From assembly GCA_003695505.1 (NCBI GenBank), contig RFIY01000204.1:1-19894 (forward strand): a stretch of DNA of 19,894 bases, given 5' to 3'. A program made the translations under genes and the position numbers. Numbering within the stretch: the stretch's first letter is position 1; each line of letters begins with the position of its first letter. The stretch comes from J088 sp003695505 [NCBI: Candidatus Dadabacteria bacterium] (lineage in GTDB: Bacteria; J088). Under the pieces are notes generated by a model. It saw only the letters and a list, made by a program, of their open reading frames with translations. It did not search any database and was not told the DNA's origin. Shown in pieces: positions 1 through 10,514 of this stretch.

Positions 1-1641
1 GAACTGGGTAACCGACTCCCCGTGTTCACCGCGGAACAGTGGCAGGTGATCCACGAGCGGCCGGTCACTGAGCACGACGCCGGCCGCATGAACCGAAGCG
101 TGCCGCGTGATCCCTTCGAGCTGCTGGGCCACGCGGTAGACATCCTCGAGCCGCGGATCGGCCTGAACGGCCTGCCGCAGATCCGCATCGCTTTCCCAGA
201 GTTCCTTCAGCGAAAACTCTGCCGGAGGGTTCGGCATCAGTTTGGTGATCCGATCCGTGTCCGCAAATGTCAACCCGAACACGCGACCGACATCCTTGAA
301 GATCTGACGGCCCTTGGCTGTCCCGAATGCAGCAATCTGCGCGACGTGATCCGCGCCGCCGTAACGGTTCGAGACATATTCGATCACCTCGCCACGACGA
401 TTCATGCAGATATCGACGTCGATATCGGGCATGCTGCGCCGCTCCGGGTTCAGGAAGCGTTCGAACAACAGCCCGTATTGCAATGGATCAAGATCGGTGA
501 TCTCGATCGCATAACTGACGAGACTGCCGGCCGCGCTGCCCCGCCCAGGCCCCACGGGAATCCGATTCTGCTTGGCCCAGCGAATAAAGTCCGACACGAT
601 CAGGAAGTAGCCCGCGAACCCCATCTCGCGTATGACACCCAGCTCATATGCAAGCCGTTCCTGATAGGCATGCCGCTGTTCGGCCGTCAGATCGCGAGAT
701 TGTGCGATCTGGTCGAGGCGCCGTTCCAGTCCTTTCTGGGCGACTTCTTCGAGCATCGCGTCGAGGTCGTCACCGGGATCACCGAAGCGTGGCAGATGGA
801 ATGTGCCAAACTCGAAATCGAAATTGCAGTCCTCGGCAATGCGCAACGTGTTGTCGAGGGACTCCCGGACGTCGGCGAAGGTCTCCCACATTTCGTCGGG
901 ATGCTTGACGTAGAACTGGTCGTTCGGAAACCGCATCCGGTCCTGCTGCTCGAGCTGCGAGCGAGTACCGATACAGAGCAGGCAGTCGTGCGGGTACGCA
1001 TCCTCGCGCCGCAGATAGTGGTTGTCGTTGGTCGCGACAAGCGGGATGCCGAGCTCGGCCGCCAGATCCCGTTTCTGACGGTTGATCAGTTCCTGTTCTG
1101 GCAGCCCGTTGGCCTGGATTTCCAGATAGAAGTCCTTGCCGAAGAGTTCAACGAACATTCTGGTCTTGCGTCGCGCCTCATCGCGGTCGCCGGCGACGAT
1201 CGCCTGGGCAATTTCTCCCTGCATGCAGCCCGACAGCGCGATCAACCCTTCATGGTGCTCCTGCAACAGCTCCCAGTCGATCCGTGGCTTGTAGTAGAAG
1301 CCCTCCATGTATGCCTTCGTCACCAGCCGGTTCAGGTTCCGGTAACCGGTTTCGTTCTTGACGAGCAGGACAAGGTGATAGGCGTTGGTCTGGCCGCGCA
1401 CGTTCTTGCGCTCACGGCGGTCGCCCGGGGCAACGTAGACTTCACAGCCGAGAATCGGCTTGGCGCCTCGCGCCTTGATCGCCTTGTAGAAACTGACCGC
1501 ACCGAACAGATTCCCGTGGTCGGTCATCGCGACCGCCGGGCTCTTGTGCTCGACCATGATGTCCGCCAGATCGCCGACGCGCGTAGCGCCGTCGAGCAGG
1601 CTGAACTCTGTATGGTTGTGCAGATGTACGAATTCGGGCAT
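1..1641 (-). CDS. dnaE: DNA polymerase III alpha subunit, N-terminal part (runs off window)
   Basis: Catalytic subunit of the replicative DNA polymerase (C-family). The reading frame is open from the ATG at 1641 to base 1, so about 547 N-terminal residues of a protein usually near 1,150 are present. The start MPEFVHLHNHTEFSLLDG carries the PHP-domain histidine motif, followed by AMTDHGNLFGAV. The palm carries GPGRGSAAGSLVSYAI and the PDIDVDI active-site aspartates near residues 405-411 (about nt 410-430). The visible part ends at ...VTQF, in a region conserved across DnaE. A GAGG ribosome-binding site lies 8 nt upstream of the ATG. The gene follows guaA by 28 nt and is probably co-transcribed with it. 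The PHP motif resembles deltaproteobacterial-type DnaE rather than the enteric type. The truncation is only the window edge. Confidence 0.97.
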   Translation of the reverse strand, partial: MPEFVHLHNHTEFSLLDGATRVGDLADIMVEHKSPAVAMTDHGNLFGAVSFYKAIKARGAKPILGCEVYVAPGDRRERKNVRGQTNAYHLVLLVKNETGYRNLNRLVTKAYMEGFYYKPRIDWELLQEHHEGLIALSGCMQGEIAQAIVAGDRDEARRKTRMFVELFGKDFYLEIQANGLPEQELINRQKRDLAAELGIPLVATNDNHYLRREDAYPHDCLLCIGTRSQLEQQDRMRFPNDQFYVKHPDEMWETFADVRESLDNTLRIAEDCNFDFEFGTFHLPRFGDPGDDLDAMLEEVAQKGLERRLDQIAQSRDLTAEQRHAYQERLAYELGVIREMGFAGYFLIVSDFIRWAKQNRIPVGPGRGSAAGSLVSYAIEITDLDPLQYGLLFERFLNPERRSMPDIDVDICMNRRGEVIEYVSNRYGGADHVAQIAAFGTAKGRQIFKDVGRVFGLTFADTDRITKLMPNPPAEFSLKELWESDADLRQAVQADPRLEDVYRVAQQLEGITRHASVHAAGVVLSDRPLVDHLPLFRGEHGESVTQF

Positions 1642-1669
1642 CAGCGATGCCTCGCTTCGTCGCCGCGCA

Positions 1670-3211
1670 TCATTCCCATTCGATCGTGGCCGGTGGCTTG
1701 GAACTGATGTCGTAGACGACGCGATTGACGCCGTGGACCGAATTGATGATCCGGCTTGAAATGCGCCCCAGCAGGTCGGCAGGCAGGGGCGCCCAGTCCG
1801 CCGTCATCCCGTCGACGCTTTCGACGGCCCGCACCGCGATCACCTCTTCGTAGGTCCGTTCGTCGCCCATCACGCCCACGCTGCGCACGGGCAGCAGTAC
1901 ACAGAAAGCCTGCCATACTTTATTGTAGTATCCCGAATCCCACAGTTCATCCATCAGGATCGCATCGGCCTCACGCAGCAGATCGGCCTTTTCGCGCGTG
2001 ATCGGCCCCAGAATGCGCACTGCCAGTCCCGGCCCGGGAAACGGATGCCTGGCGACCATGTCCTCGGGCAACCCCAGCTCACGGCCGAGCTCGCGGACCT
2101 CGTCCTTGAACAGTTCGCGCAGCGGTTCGATCAGATCGAGGTTGAGGATCTCCTCGATACCAACATTGTGGTGACTCTTGATCTTGGCGCTCGGACCACG
2201 GACACTCTGGCTCTCGATCACATCCGGATACAACGTCCCCTGCGCCAGAAACGCCGCCCCCTCGATCTGCTCCGCCTGCTCGTGGAACACCTCGACGAAC
2301 AGATCACGGATGATCCGGCGCTTCTGCTCCGGATCGTCGACGCCTGCGAGTGCGTTCAGAAAACGGTCGGCCGCGTCCACCATGACGAGCGGCACACCAA
2401 AATGGCGCTCAAAGACTTCCTGAACCCGGCGCCCCTCGTCTTTACGCATCAGGCCGTGGTCCACGAAGATGCACGTCAGCCGGTCTCCGATCGCATGGTG
2501 CAACAGTGCCGCTACGACCGATGAATCGACACCGCCACTGAGTCCGCAAATGACGCGGCGTTCGCCGACTTTCGCACGAATCGCTTCGGTCTGTTCGCTG
2601 ATGAAATGGCCCATCGTCCAGTCCGGCTTCGCGCCGCATACGTCGAACACAAATGCTTCGAGCAGTTCCCGCCCACGCGGCGTGTGATGAACTTCTGGAT
2701 GAAACTGCACGCCGAAGATCGGCAGTTCACGGTGCGCGATCGCGGCGATCGGGGCATTTTCACTGTGCGCGATGACATCGAAATCCGGAGCCAGGCGTTC
2801 GAGACGATCGCCATGACTCATCCAGACATCGATCGATTCGCCTGCGGTAAAAGGCTTGAGAATCCCAACGGACTGGTCGATCTGCAGCGCGGTCCGACCG
2901 TACTCACGGTCACTGGCATGGCCGACTTCGCCACCGAAATGTTCGTTGAGCAACTGCAGCCCATAGCAGATGCCGAGCATCGGCAGCCCGAGGTCCCAGA
3001 CACCCGGATCTGGATGTGGCGCACCTTCGGCGCGCACGGAGGCCGGCCCGCCGCTGAAAATGATTCCAGCCGGATCAAAATCGCGGATCCGCTCAATCGA
3101 AGCCGTACACGGGAAGATCTCGCAGTAGACGTGTGCCTCCCGAATCCGCCGCGCGATCAGCTGGGTGACCTGTGAGCCAAAGTCAAGAATGAGAATGCGG
3201 TTCTGCGGCAC
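1670..3211 (-). CDS. guaA: GMP synthase (glutamine-hydrolysing)
   Basis: Converts XMP to GMP using ATP and glutamine, the last step of de novo GMP synthesis, in the cytoplasm. From a GTG start at 3211 it is 513 aa (enteric GuaA is about 525). The class I glutamine amidotransferase domain has the nucleophile in GICYGLQLL (Cys82) and the His/Glu pair in FGVQFHPEV (His171, Glu173). The ATP-pyrophosphatase domain has the P-loop SGGVDSS (about 225-231). The C-terminal dimerisation domain ends in the family hallmark PPATIEWE. The frame is open further upstream into guaB, but GTG at [14 protein letters not shown] matches the family N-terminus. The start lies 13 nt after the guaB stop, and the ribosome-binding site is weak (AGG abuts the GTG), which suggests coupling to guaB translation. 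Confidence 0.97.
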   Translation of the reverse strand: MPQNRILILDFGSQVTQLIARRIREAHVYCEIFPCTASIERIRDFDPAGIIFSGGPASVRAEGAPHPDPGVWDLGLPMLGICYGLQLLNEHFGGEVGHASDREYGRTALQIDQSVGILKPFTAGESIDVWMSHGDRLERLAPDFDVIAHSENAPIAAIAHRELPIFGVQFHPEVHHTPRGRELLEAFVFDVCGAKPDWTMGHFISEQTEAIRAKVGERRVICGLSGGVDSSVVAALLHHAIGDRLTCIFVDHGLMRKDEGRRVQEVFERHFGVPLVMVDAADRFLNALAGVDDPEQKRRIIRDLFVEVFHEQAEQIEGAAFLAQGTLYPDVIESQSVRGPSAKIKSHHNVGIEEILNLDLIEPLRELFKDEVRELGRELGLPEDMVARHPFPGPGLAVRILGPITREKADLLREADAILMDELWDSGYYNKVWQAFCVLLPVRSVGVMGDERTYEEVIAVRAVESVDGMTADWAPLPADLLGRISSRIINSVHGVNRVVYDISSKPPATIEWE

Positions 3212-3224
3212 CCTGATGTCCGAT

Positions 3225-5682
<2,458 letters not shown>

Positions 5683-5683
<1 letters not shown>

Positions 5684-7461
5684 CACAGTCCAAGCCGTTC
5701 TTCGGCCAGCGTGCGCAGGGCATCGAGGATCCCGGCGCGTGCCAGCTCCTCGCTGAGCCAGTCGGGATCCCACCGCCAGACCAGCGTCGGTTCCAGCGCC
5801 CGCAGCGTGGCCGTCCGAGGCAGACCCGTCAGCCAGGCAATCTCACCGAACACCTGATCCGGTTCGAGTTCGGCGATCGTCGCCTCGCCTCGTTCCACGG
5901 CCAGTCGCCCGCTGACGAGCAGCCCGATCCAGCGATCATCGCTTCCTTCGTAAATCACGACGTCGCCCGGGTCATAGTGGCGCGCGTGCCCGTTGGCGAT
6001 CCAGCGCTCACGGTCAGGGTCTGGCATCCCGAAAAAGACGTCTGAACGCGACAGGGAGTGGCCGGCTTCGATGACTTCGCGAAACCGGGCCTGCGCATCA
6101 GGACTCAGCGCCGCCGTGAAACCGTCGTAGTCGATCCACGCAACAACGGCCGTCTCGGCGATGACCACATCCGCGGTCCGCAACCGGCCGTCGAGCAGGC
6201 CGATCTCGCCGACCCCGGTTCCGGCGCCCAGGGTCGCCGCGTGGATCGGCACGCCACTGTCCTGTCGGATCACATGGGCACGCCCCGAGGCAATCCAGTA
6301 AAATCGCCGCTCGTGCTCCCCGCGCCGAATCAGGAACATGCCGGCTGGCGCCAACGCCCAGCGCCACGGTGCATCCGCGAGTGCCGGCACATGGCGGATC
6401 AGCGCAGACTGTTCGCGCCACTGCCGCAGCACATCCTCATCCGGCGTCCAGTCACGAAGCGCGGCCCGCCCCTGCAGGCGCAAGCCGTAGCGATAATTAC
6501 GTCTGACCTGCACCAGAACACGCACCAGATAGGCGACAATCAGCACCCCAACGATGCCCCGCCACGCCATTGCCGCGGAGCCGCTGCCAATGATGGCCGG
6601 ATGCACCAGAAAACCTGCTCCCGCCAGAGCCGTGGCCAGCCAGCCGAATCCGACCGCGATACCGATCTGTGCCTTGCGACGAATCCGTCGCCCGACAGGC
6701 AACCGGGTCATCAAATGCGAGACGAGCGCCCAGCGCAACTGGTTCGCGACATCCGGTACACCCAGCGCACGTCCGAACAAAAAGGATCCCGGCCCCGGGA
6801 TGAATGGGCAGGAGAGCAATGCAGCCTGGGCAATGGCCCCCGCGCTGACCCCCAGCAGCACGGCCGGAGCGCGCCCCCACCAGCTCAACGCCGCCAGCAG
6901 CACTGGCAAAGGAGAAAGCACCACAAGTATCGCCCTCGTGGTGTCATCGTTCAACCGGTACACAACCCGCTCGACACGGGGGCCCGGCGCGAAACCGGCC
7001 CATGGGACATTGGATTGAAGGCGTGCGGCAAGCAAGGAAGCTTCAAACCAGGTCAACAGCGCCCACGTCAGCCACCACATGCCCGCAGCGACGCCAAGAT
7101 CACGCCAGCTCGTCAGGCCCGCACCACCGGTCACACGCACACCCTGCCCCCTGACGATCCCCACGATCCCGAGCGCCACGACAGCGATCATCAGGACTAC
7201 GGCCAGCCAGAGCGGCAACCGCGGCACCGGCAGGCGACTCCGCCAGCGCAATACCGAACGGGTCGTCCCCGGGTCCTGACGCAGTTCAGCATCCGGTCGT
7301 GACAGCCGCCAACGCAGGCCAAGCGGCAAACCGCCATCCGGTAGCCGGCTGGCAGGCACAACCGTCCAGTAACGACTTCCCGGCTGGCGAAACGCCACAC
7401 CAGCAGGCCCACTGATGCGCTCAAGCTTGTGCAACTGATCCGCGCGCTCGAGTGTGGTCAC
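5683..7461 (-). CDS. Membrane protein: degenerate M50-protease-like core with tandem cyclic-nucleotide-binding domains
   Basis: 592 aa, GTG start overlapping the upstream stop as GTGA. Hydrophobic segments lie at about 82-104, 121-137, 176-194, 199-219, 266-285 and 300-320. The layout resembles M50-type (site-2-protease-like) membrane peptidases. Where HExxH is expected the sequence reads FEASL (139-143), keeping only the Glu. Where an NPF..DG-type motif is expected it reads CPFIPGPGSFLFGRALGVPD (218-237), with Asp replaced by Pro. It is therefore probably not a working zinc protease. Two cNMP-binding domains follow. The first (about 353-455) has GEIGLLDGRLRTADV. The second (about 475-575) has the fuller phosphate-binding cassette FGEIAWLTGLPRTATL with Glu540 and Arg549. 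Likely a membrane-bound sensor of a cyclic nucleotide, partner unknown. The CNB domains are secure; the M50 relationship is my reading of motif spacing. Confidence 0.85.
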
Positions 7462-8474
7462 AGGCCGAGCTGCCTTCTGACCTCGGCCATGCGCGCGGCG
7501 ACCGCAGGCACGGGTGGCTCAACCGGGCCAACCGCCGGAAACGCTCCGGCCAGTCCCTGCAACGATGCCGGAACGGCCGACTCCAGCGCTTCCAGGCTGT
7601 AGCCGCCTTCGAGCATCGTCGCGACCGGAACACCTGCTGCCCGCGCCCACGCCCCAATTTCGGCAAAAAACGCGCCGAACCCTTCTGTGGTCACACGCAG
7701 GCCGCCGAGTGGGTCCAACCGGTGGGCGTCGAAGCCAGCCGAAATCAGCAGCAGACCGGGCCTGAATGCGGACAGCGCCGGCCGCACCGCATCCCGTACA
7801 ATCGCCAGGTATTCTGCATCGCCGGCACCGGCTGGCAGCGGGAAGTTGATGACCGAACCCGGCGCGGCCGGGCCACCGGTCTCTGCCGCGGAGCCGGTCC
7901 CGGGGTAGAACGGAGCCTGATGCAGTGAAATGTACAGCACGCGCGGCTCGTTCCAGAAGATCGCCTGCGTGCCGTTGCCATGATGGACATCGGGATCGAT
8001 GATCGCGACGCGCAGCGTCGGATCCTGCGCCAGCGCCCAGGCCGCCGCGACCGCGACGTTATTGAACAGACAGAACCCCATCGCACGATTCGCTTCGGCA
8101 TGATGCCCCGGAGGCCGAATATTGCAAAACCACAACGCATCAGGCGCTTCGATGACGGCGCGGGTCGCGACGATCGCACCACCCGCCGCAAGCAGCGCAG
8201 CCTCGACCGAACCAGGAGAGGTCGCGGTATCGGCATCGAAGACGACACGCTGCCCGCGCGCAGCCAGGACGCGCTCGACGTGCCCGGCGGTGTGTACCCG
8301 CAACAGATCGGACTCCGTGGCCTCCACGGGTTGCACTGACTGAACATCGGCAAAGGCCGCCATGCAACCGCGCCGAACGGCCGGAAGACGTTCCGGACGC
8401 TCCGGGTGCCCGCTTCCCGGGTCGTGGAGCAGGAATCGCTTGTCCTCGATCAGATTCAGACGGGCCATCGACAT
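7458..8474 (-). CDS. Histone deacetylase-family deacetylase (class II / acetoin-utilisation-like)
   Basis: Zinc-dependent deacetylase of the arginase/deacetylase fold. Bacterial members remove acetyl groups from lysines, polyamines or small acetylated compounds. In the 338-aa form: HDPGSGHPERPERL near the start, the catalytic His pair in RPPGHHAEA (124-125), the zinc ligands in DPDVHHGNGTQ (Asp162, His164) and ISAGFDAH (Asp249), and the catalytic Tyr in EGGY (Tyr292). All key residues are present. The residue before DVHHGNG is Pro where Trp or Phe is more usual. Start: ATG 8474 is preferred, with AGGAG 14 nt upstream. In-frame alternatives are ATG 8501, TTG 8486 and ATG 8468. First gene of the minus-strand operon, reading away from the palindrome at 8507-8535. 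The real substrate cannot be told from sequence. Confidence 0.93.
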   Translation of the reverse strand: MSMARLNLIEDKRFLLHDPGSGHPERPERLPAVRRGCMAAFADVQSVQPVEATESDLLRVHTAGHVERVLAARGQRVVFDADTATSPGSVEAALLAAGGAIVATRAVIEAPDALWFCNIRPPGHHAEANRAMGFCLFNNVAVAAAWALAQDPTLRVAIIDPDVHHGNGTQAIFWNEPRVLYISLHQAPFYPGTGSAAETGGPAAPGSVINFPLPAGAGDAEYLAIVRDAVRPALSAFRPGLLLISAGFDAHRLDPLGGLRVTTEGFGAFFAEIGAWARAAGVPVATMLEGGYSLEALESAVPASLQGLAGAFPAVGPVEPPVPAVAARMAEVRRQLGL

Positions 8475-8518
8475 TCGTTGCTGCAATGCTCCTGAGCTCA
8501 TTCGGATGTGACAACCTG

Positions 8519-8524
8519 ATTATA
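8519..8524 (-). promoter_or_regulatory. -10 box (TATAAT) for the minus-strand operon
   Basis: An exact TATAAT on the minus strand inside the palindrome spacer. Transcription would begin near 8512, ahead of the AGGAG and start of the deacetylase gene. No good -35 box is seen at 16-18 nt, so it may depend on an activator or a non-consensus sigma contact. Confidence 0.45.
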
Positions 8525-8526
8525 CT
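8521..8526 (+). promoter_or_regulatory. -10 box (TATACT) for the plus-strand operon
   Basis: TATACT on the plus strand in the same spacer, preceded by TGAT. Transcription would start near 8533, only a few bases before the ATG at 8537, implying an almost leaderless mRNA. No convincing -35 box. Confidence 0.35.
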
Positions 8527-8536
8527 GTTGTCACAC

Positions 8537-10504
8537 ATGAACGTCCGTCTGCTGCTGCCACTGCTGGTCTGCCTCGCCTGCACCCCGACCGGGATGGAGC
8601 GCCAGTCTGCGCCGCCCGTTCCCGGCACAGCGGCACCCGCCTGGGAAGCGCTTGCCGGCGGGCCGGACTGCCAGAGCCGACGCGCGGACGCCGAACGGTT
8701 GCGCGAACGCTATCCCGCACTCGCCACGCATGTCACTGGAGCCTGGCTGCTCTGCGCCCTGTCCACGGGGGATCTGGCTGCCGCCACGTCGTTACTCACC
8801 GGCTTCCAGCCACCGACCGGCTATCCCGACTGGGATGCTGCGATCGCCTGGGCGCAATGGATCGCGGGCAGTGATACGCTGCCGCGGAATCTGCCGCGCA
8901 GTGGCCGCGAGGTCATCACGCAGCGTGCAATCCGCCGCGCCATGGCCATGCCGCTGACCGATGCCGCCGACGTGTTCTCTGTCTGGCCGGAATGGGACTG
9001 GCCGGAGCTGTTCGAGCGCGAGGTCGTGTCGATGCTGCCGGCGACAACGGTGATCGAGACGGTGCGGCGGCTTACCGAACGCGGTCGCCGCCAGAAGGCC
9101 TGGAACCTGCTTCAGCGTTACTGGGCTGCAGCGGGGCTGTCAAACGAGCTGGCGCTGACCAAGCCCGACGCATGGTGCAGGTGCGACCCGGCAACGATCT
9201 ACGCCCTGGCCCGGCTGGCCTTCGATTTGCGCGAGTACCCGCTCGCCGCCGTTGCATCTCGCACCGCGGCGACTGGCCCGTTCCCCGGTCCCGCGATTTT
9301 GCTGCACGGCCGCGCCCTGGCGCGCCAGGGACGCACGGACGAAGCGACGCGCTACTGGCTGCGTGAATTGCAGCGCGTCCCCGACGCCGACAGCCGCGCC
9401 GCAATCCTGTATCGGCTCGGACTGCTGGCCGAGGACCGCGGTCACATGCAGGATGCGCTGAAGTGGTATCAAAAGACGGCGCGCGTTTCCACATCCGTCC
9501 GCGATCGTGACCACGCGGGGTTCCGGGCGGGCTGGCTGAAATGGCGCGCCGCTGACCAGGCCGGCGCGCGGGCAGCCTGGCGCGAGGATCTCGATCGCGT
9601 ATCTGATCCCGTCGCCCGTCGGCGCCTGCTCTACTGGCTGGGCAAAGCGGATCCGGATGGCGGCTGGCACGCCACGCTGTTCGAGGAAGCCCCGTTGTCA
9701 TGGTATGCATGGCTCGCGGCGGGGCAGAACGCGCAGTCTCTTGTGGCCAATGTACACTGGTTCGACTCGACGCCCGCTGCGATGACCAGCGCCACCGAAG
9801 CGAGACTGGCTTCGACACGGCTTGCCATGCAGCTCGGCTGGCTCTGGCCTGCGCGCTTCGAATTCGAAGCGGCCCTGTCGCGAACCACCGACCCGAAACT
9901 CCAGCTCGCGCTGCTCGGACAGGCCGAACGCGTCGATTTGTCTTCGACTGCATTGAAGATGTTCTGGAGCGCGTTCGGAGAACCCTTCCGTCAGGATCCG
10001 CCCAATTTCGACCGCAGATTGTGGCGAATCGTCTATCCGCGACCATTCGCACAGGCGGTCACCAGCGCGGCGCGAAAGCATCAGATCGATCCGGCGCTGA
10101 TCTATGCGGTCATGCGCGAAGAAAGCCACTTCCAGCCAGAGATCATCTCGCCAGCGGGCGCTGTCGGGCTGTTGCAACTGATGCCAGCCACCGCAACGCG
10201 GCTGGCGCTCAGCCAGCGAATGCCCGCACCGTCTCTTGAGCATCTGTTCGTTCCCGATGTCAATATCTCGCTCGGTGCAGCCTACCTTCGACAACTGCTC
10301 ACGCGATTCAGCGGCGCCGAACCACTGGCGATCGCGTCGTACAATGCCGGTCCAGCCGCTGTATCTCGCTGGACCCGGCGCGTACCTGCGACGGAACTGG
10401 ATCGCTTCGTCGAAGAAATCCCTTACACCGAAACGCGGCGTTATGTCATCAAGGTCACGCGCAGCCTGATCCGTTACCGCGCACTGATGGCATCGGAGTC
10501 CTGA
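8537..10504 (+). CDS. slt: Soluble lytic murein transglycosylase
   Basis: Periplasmic muramidase-like enzyme that cleaves the MurNAc-GlcNAc bond of peptidoglycan, forming 1,6-anhydro ends. 655 aa from ATG 8537, close to the 645 aa of E. coli Slt70. A short basic-hydrophobic signal (MNVRLLLPLLVCLACTPTG) ends in a Cys at 15, but the lipobox is poor, so it could be a secreted protein or a lipoprotein. A long helical TPR-like ring region follows (about 60-500). The C-terminal SLT domain has AVMREESHFQP (catalytic Glu529), SPAGAVGLLQLMPATA and AIASYNAGP. An in-frame ATG at 8486 would put a long unlikely stretch before the signal peptide. There is no Shine-Dalgarno before 8537, consistent with leaderless translation. 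The next gene begins 10 nt after the stop. Confidence 0.93.
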   Translation: MNVRLLLPLLVCLACTPTGMERQSAPPVPGTAAPAWEALAGGPDCQSRRADAERLRERYPALATHVTGAWLLCALSTGDLAAATSLLTGFQPPTGYPDWDAAIAWAQWIAGSDTLPRNLPRSGREVITQRAIRRAMAMPLTDAADVFSVWPEWDWPELFEREVVSMLPATTVIETVRRLTERGRRQKAWNLLQRYWAAAGLSNELALTKPDAWCRCDPATIYALARLAFDLREYPLAAVASRTAATGPFPGPAILLHGRALARQGRTDEATRYWLRELQRVPDADSRAAILYRLGLLAEDRGHMQDALKWYQKTARVSTSVRDRDHAGFRAGWLKWRAADQAGARAAWREDLDRVSDPVARRRLLYWLGKADPDGGWHATLFEEAPLSWYAWLAAGQNAQSLVANVHWFDSTPAAMTSATEARLASTRLAMQLGWLWPARFEFEAALSRTTDPKLQLALLGQAERVDLSSTALKMFWSAFGEPFRQDPPNFDRRLWRIVYPRPFAQAVTSAARKHQIDPALIYAVMREESHFQPEIISPAGAVGLLQLMPATATRLALSQRMPAPSLEHLFVPDVNISLGAAYLRQLLTRFSGAEPLAIASYNAGPAAVSRWTRRVPATELDRFVEEIPYTETRRYVIKVTRSLIRYRALMASES

Positions 10505-10514
10505 CCTGGGCGCT

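Larger units (their letters stand above)
8507..8535. promoter_or_regulatory. Perfect 9-bp inverted repeat in the divergent promoter region (candidate operator)
   Basis: TGTGACAAC (8507-8515), 11-nt spacer, GTTGTCACA (8527-8535): the arms are exact reverse complements. It sits between the divergent deacetylase and lytic transglycosylase genes and covers -10-like boxes for both strands, as a repressor site would. The half-site spacing does not fit CRP (TGTGA-N6-TCACA). The symmetry is seen directly; the operator role is inferred. Confidence 0.6.

Noticed and set aside
22-1707. Plus-strand 561-aa open frame across the left end
   Set aside because: It is the antisense shadow of dnaE. The minus-strand frame gives a full PHP motif and the PDIDVDI active site, whereas the plus-strand product has no recognisable domain.
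6058-7302. Plus-strand 414-aa open frame
   Set aside because: Antisense to the CNB-domain membrane protein. Its composition is Arg/Pro/Gln-rich and low in structure, typical of a GC-rich shadow frame.
8507-8535. CRP/FNR-type site
   Set aside because: TGTGA and TCACA are present but separated by 19 nt instead of 6, so it does not fit the consensus.
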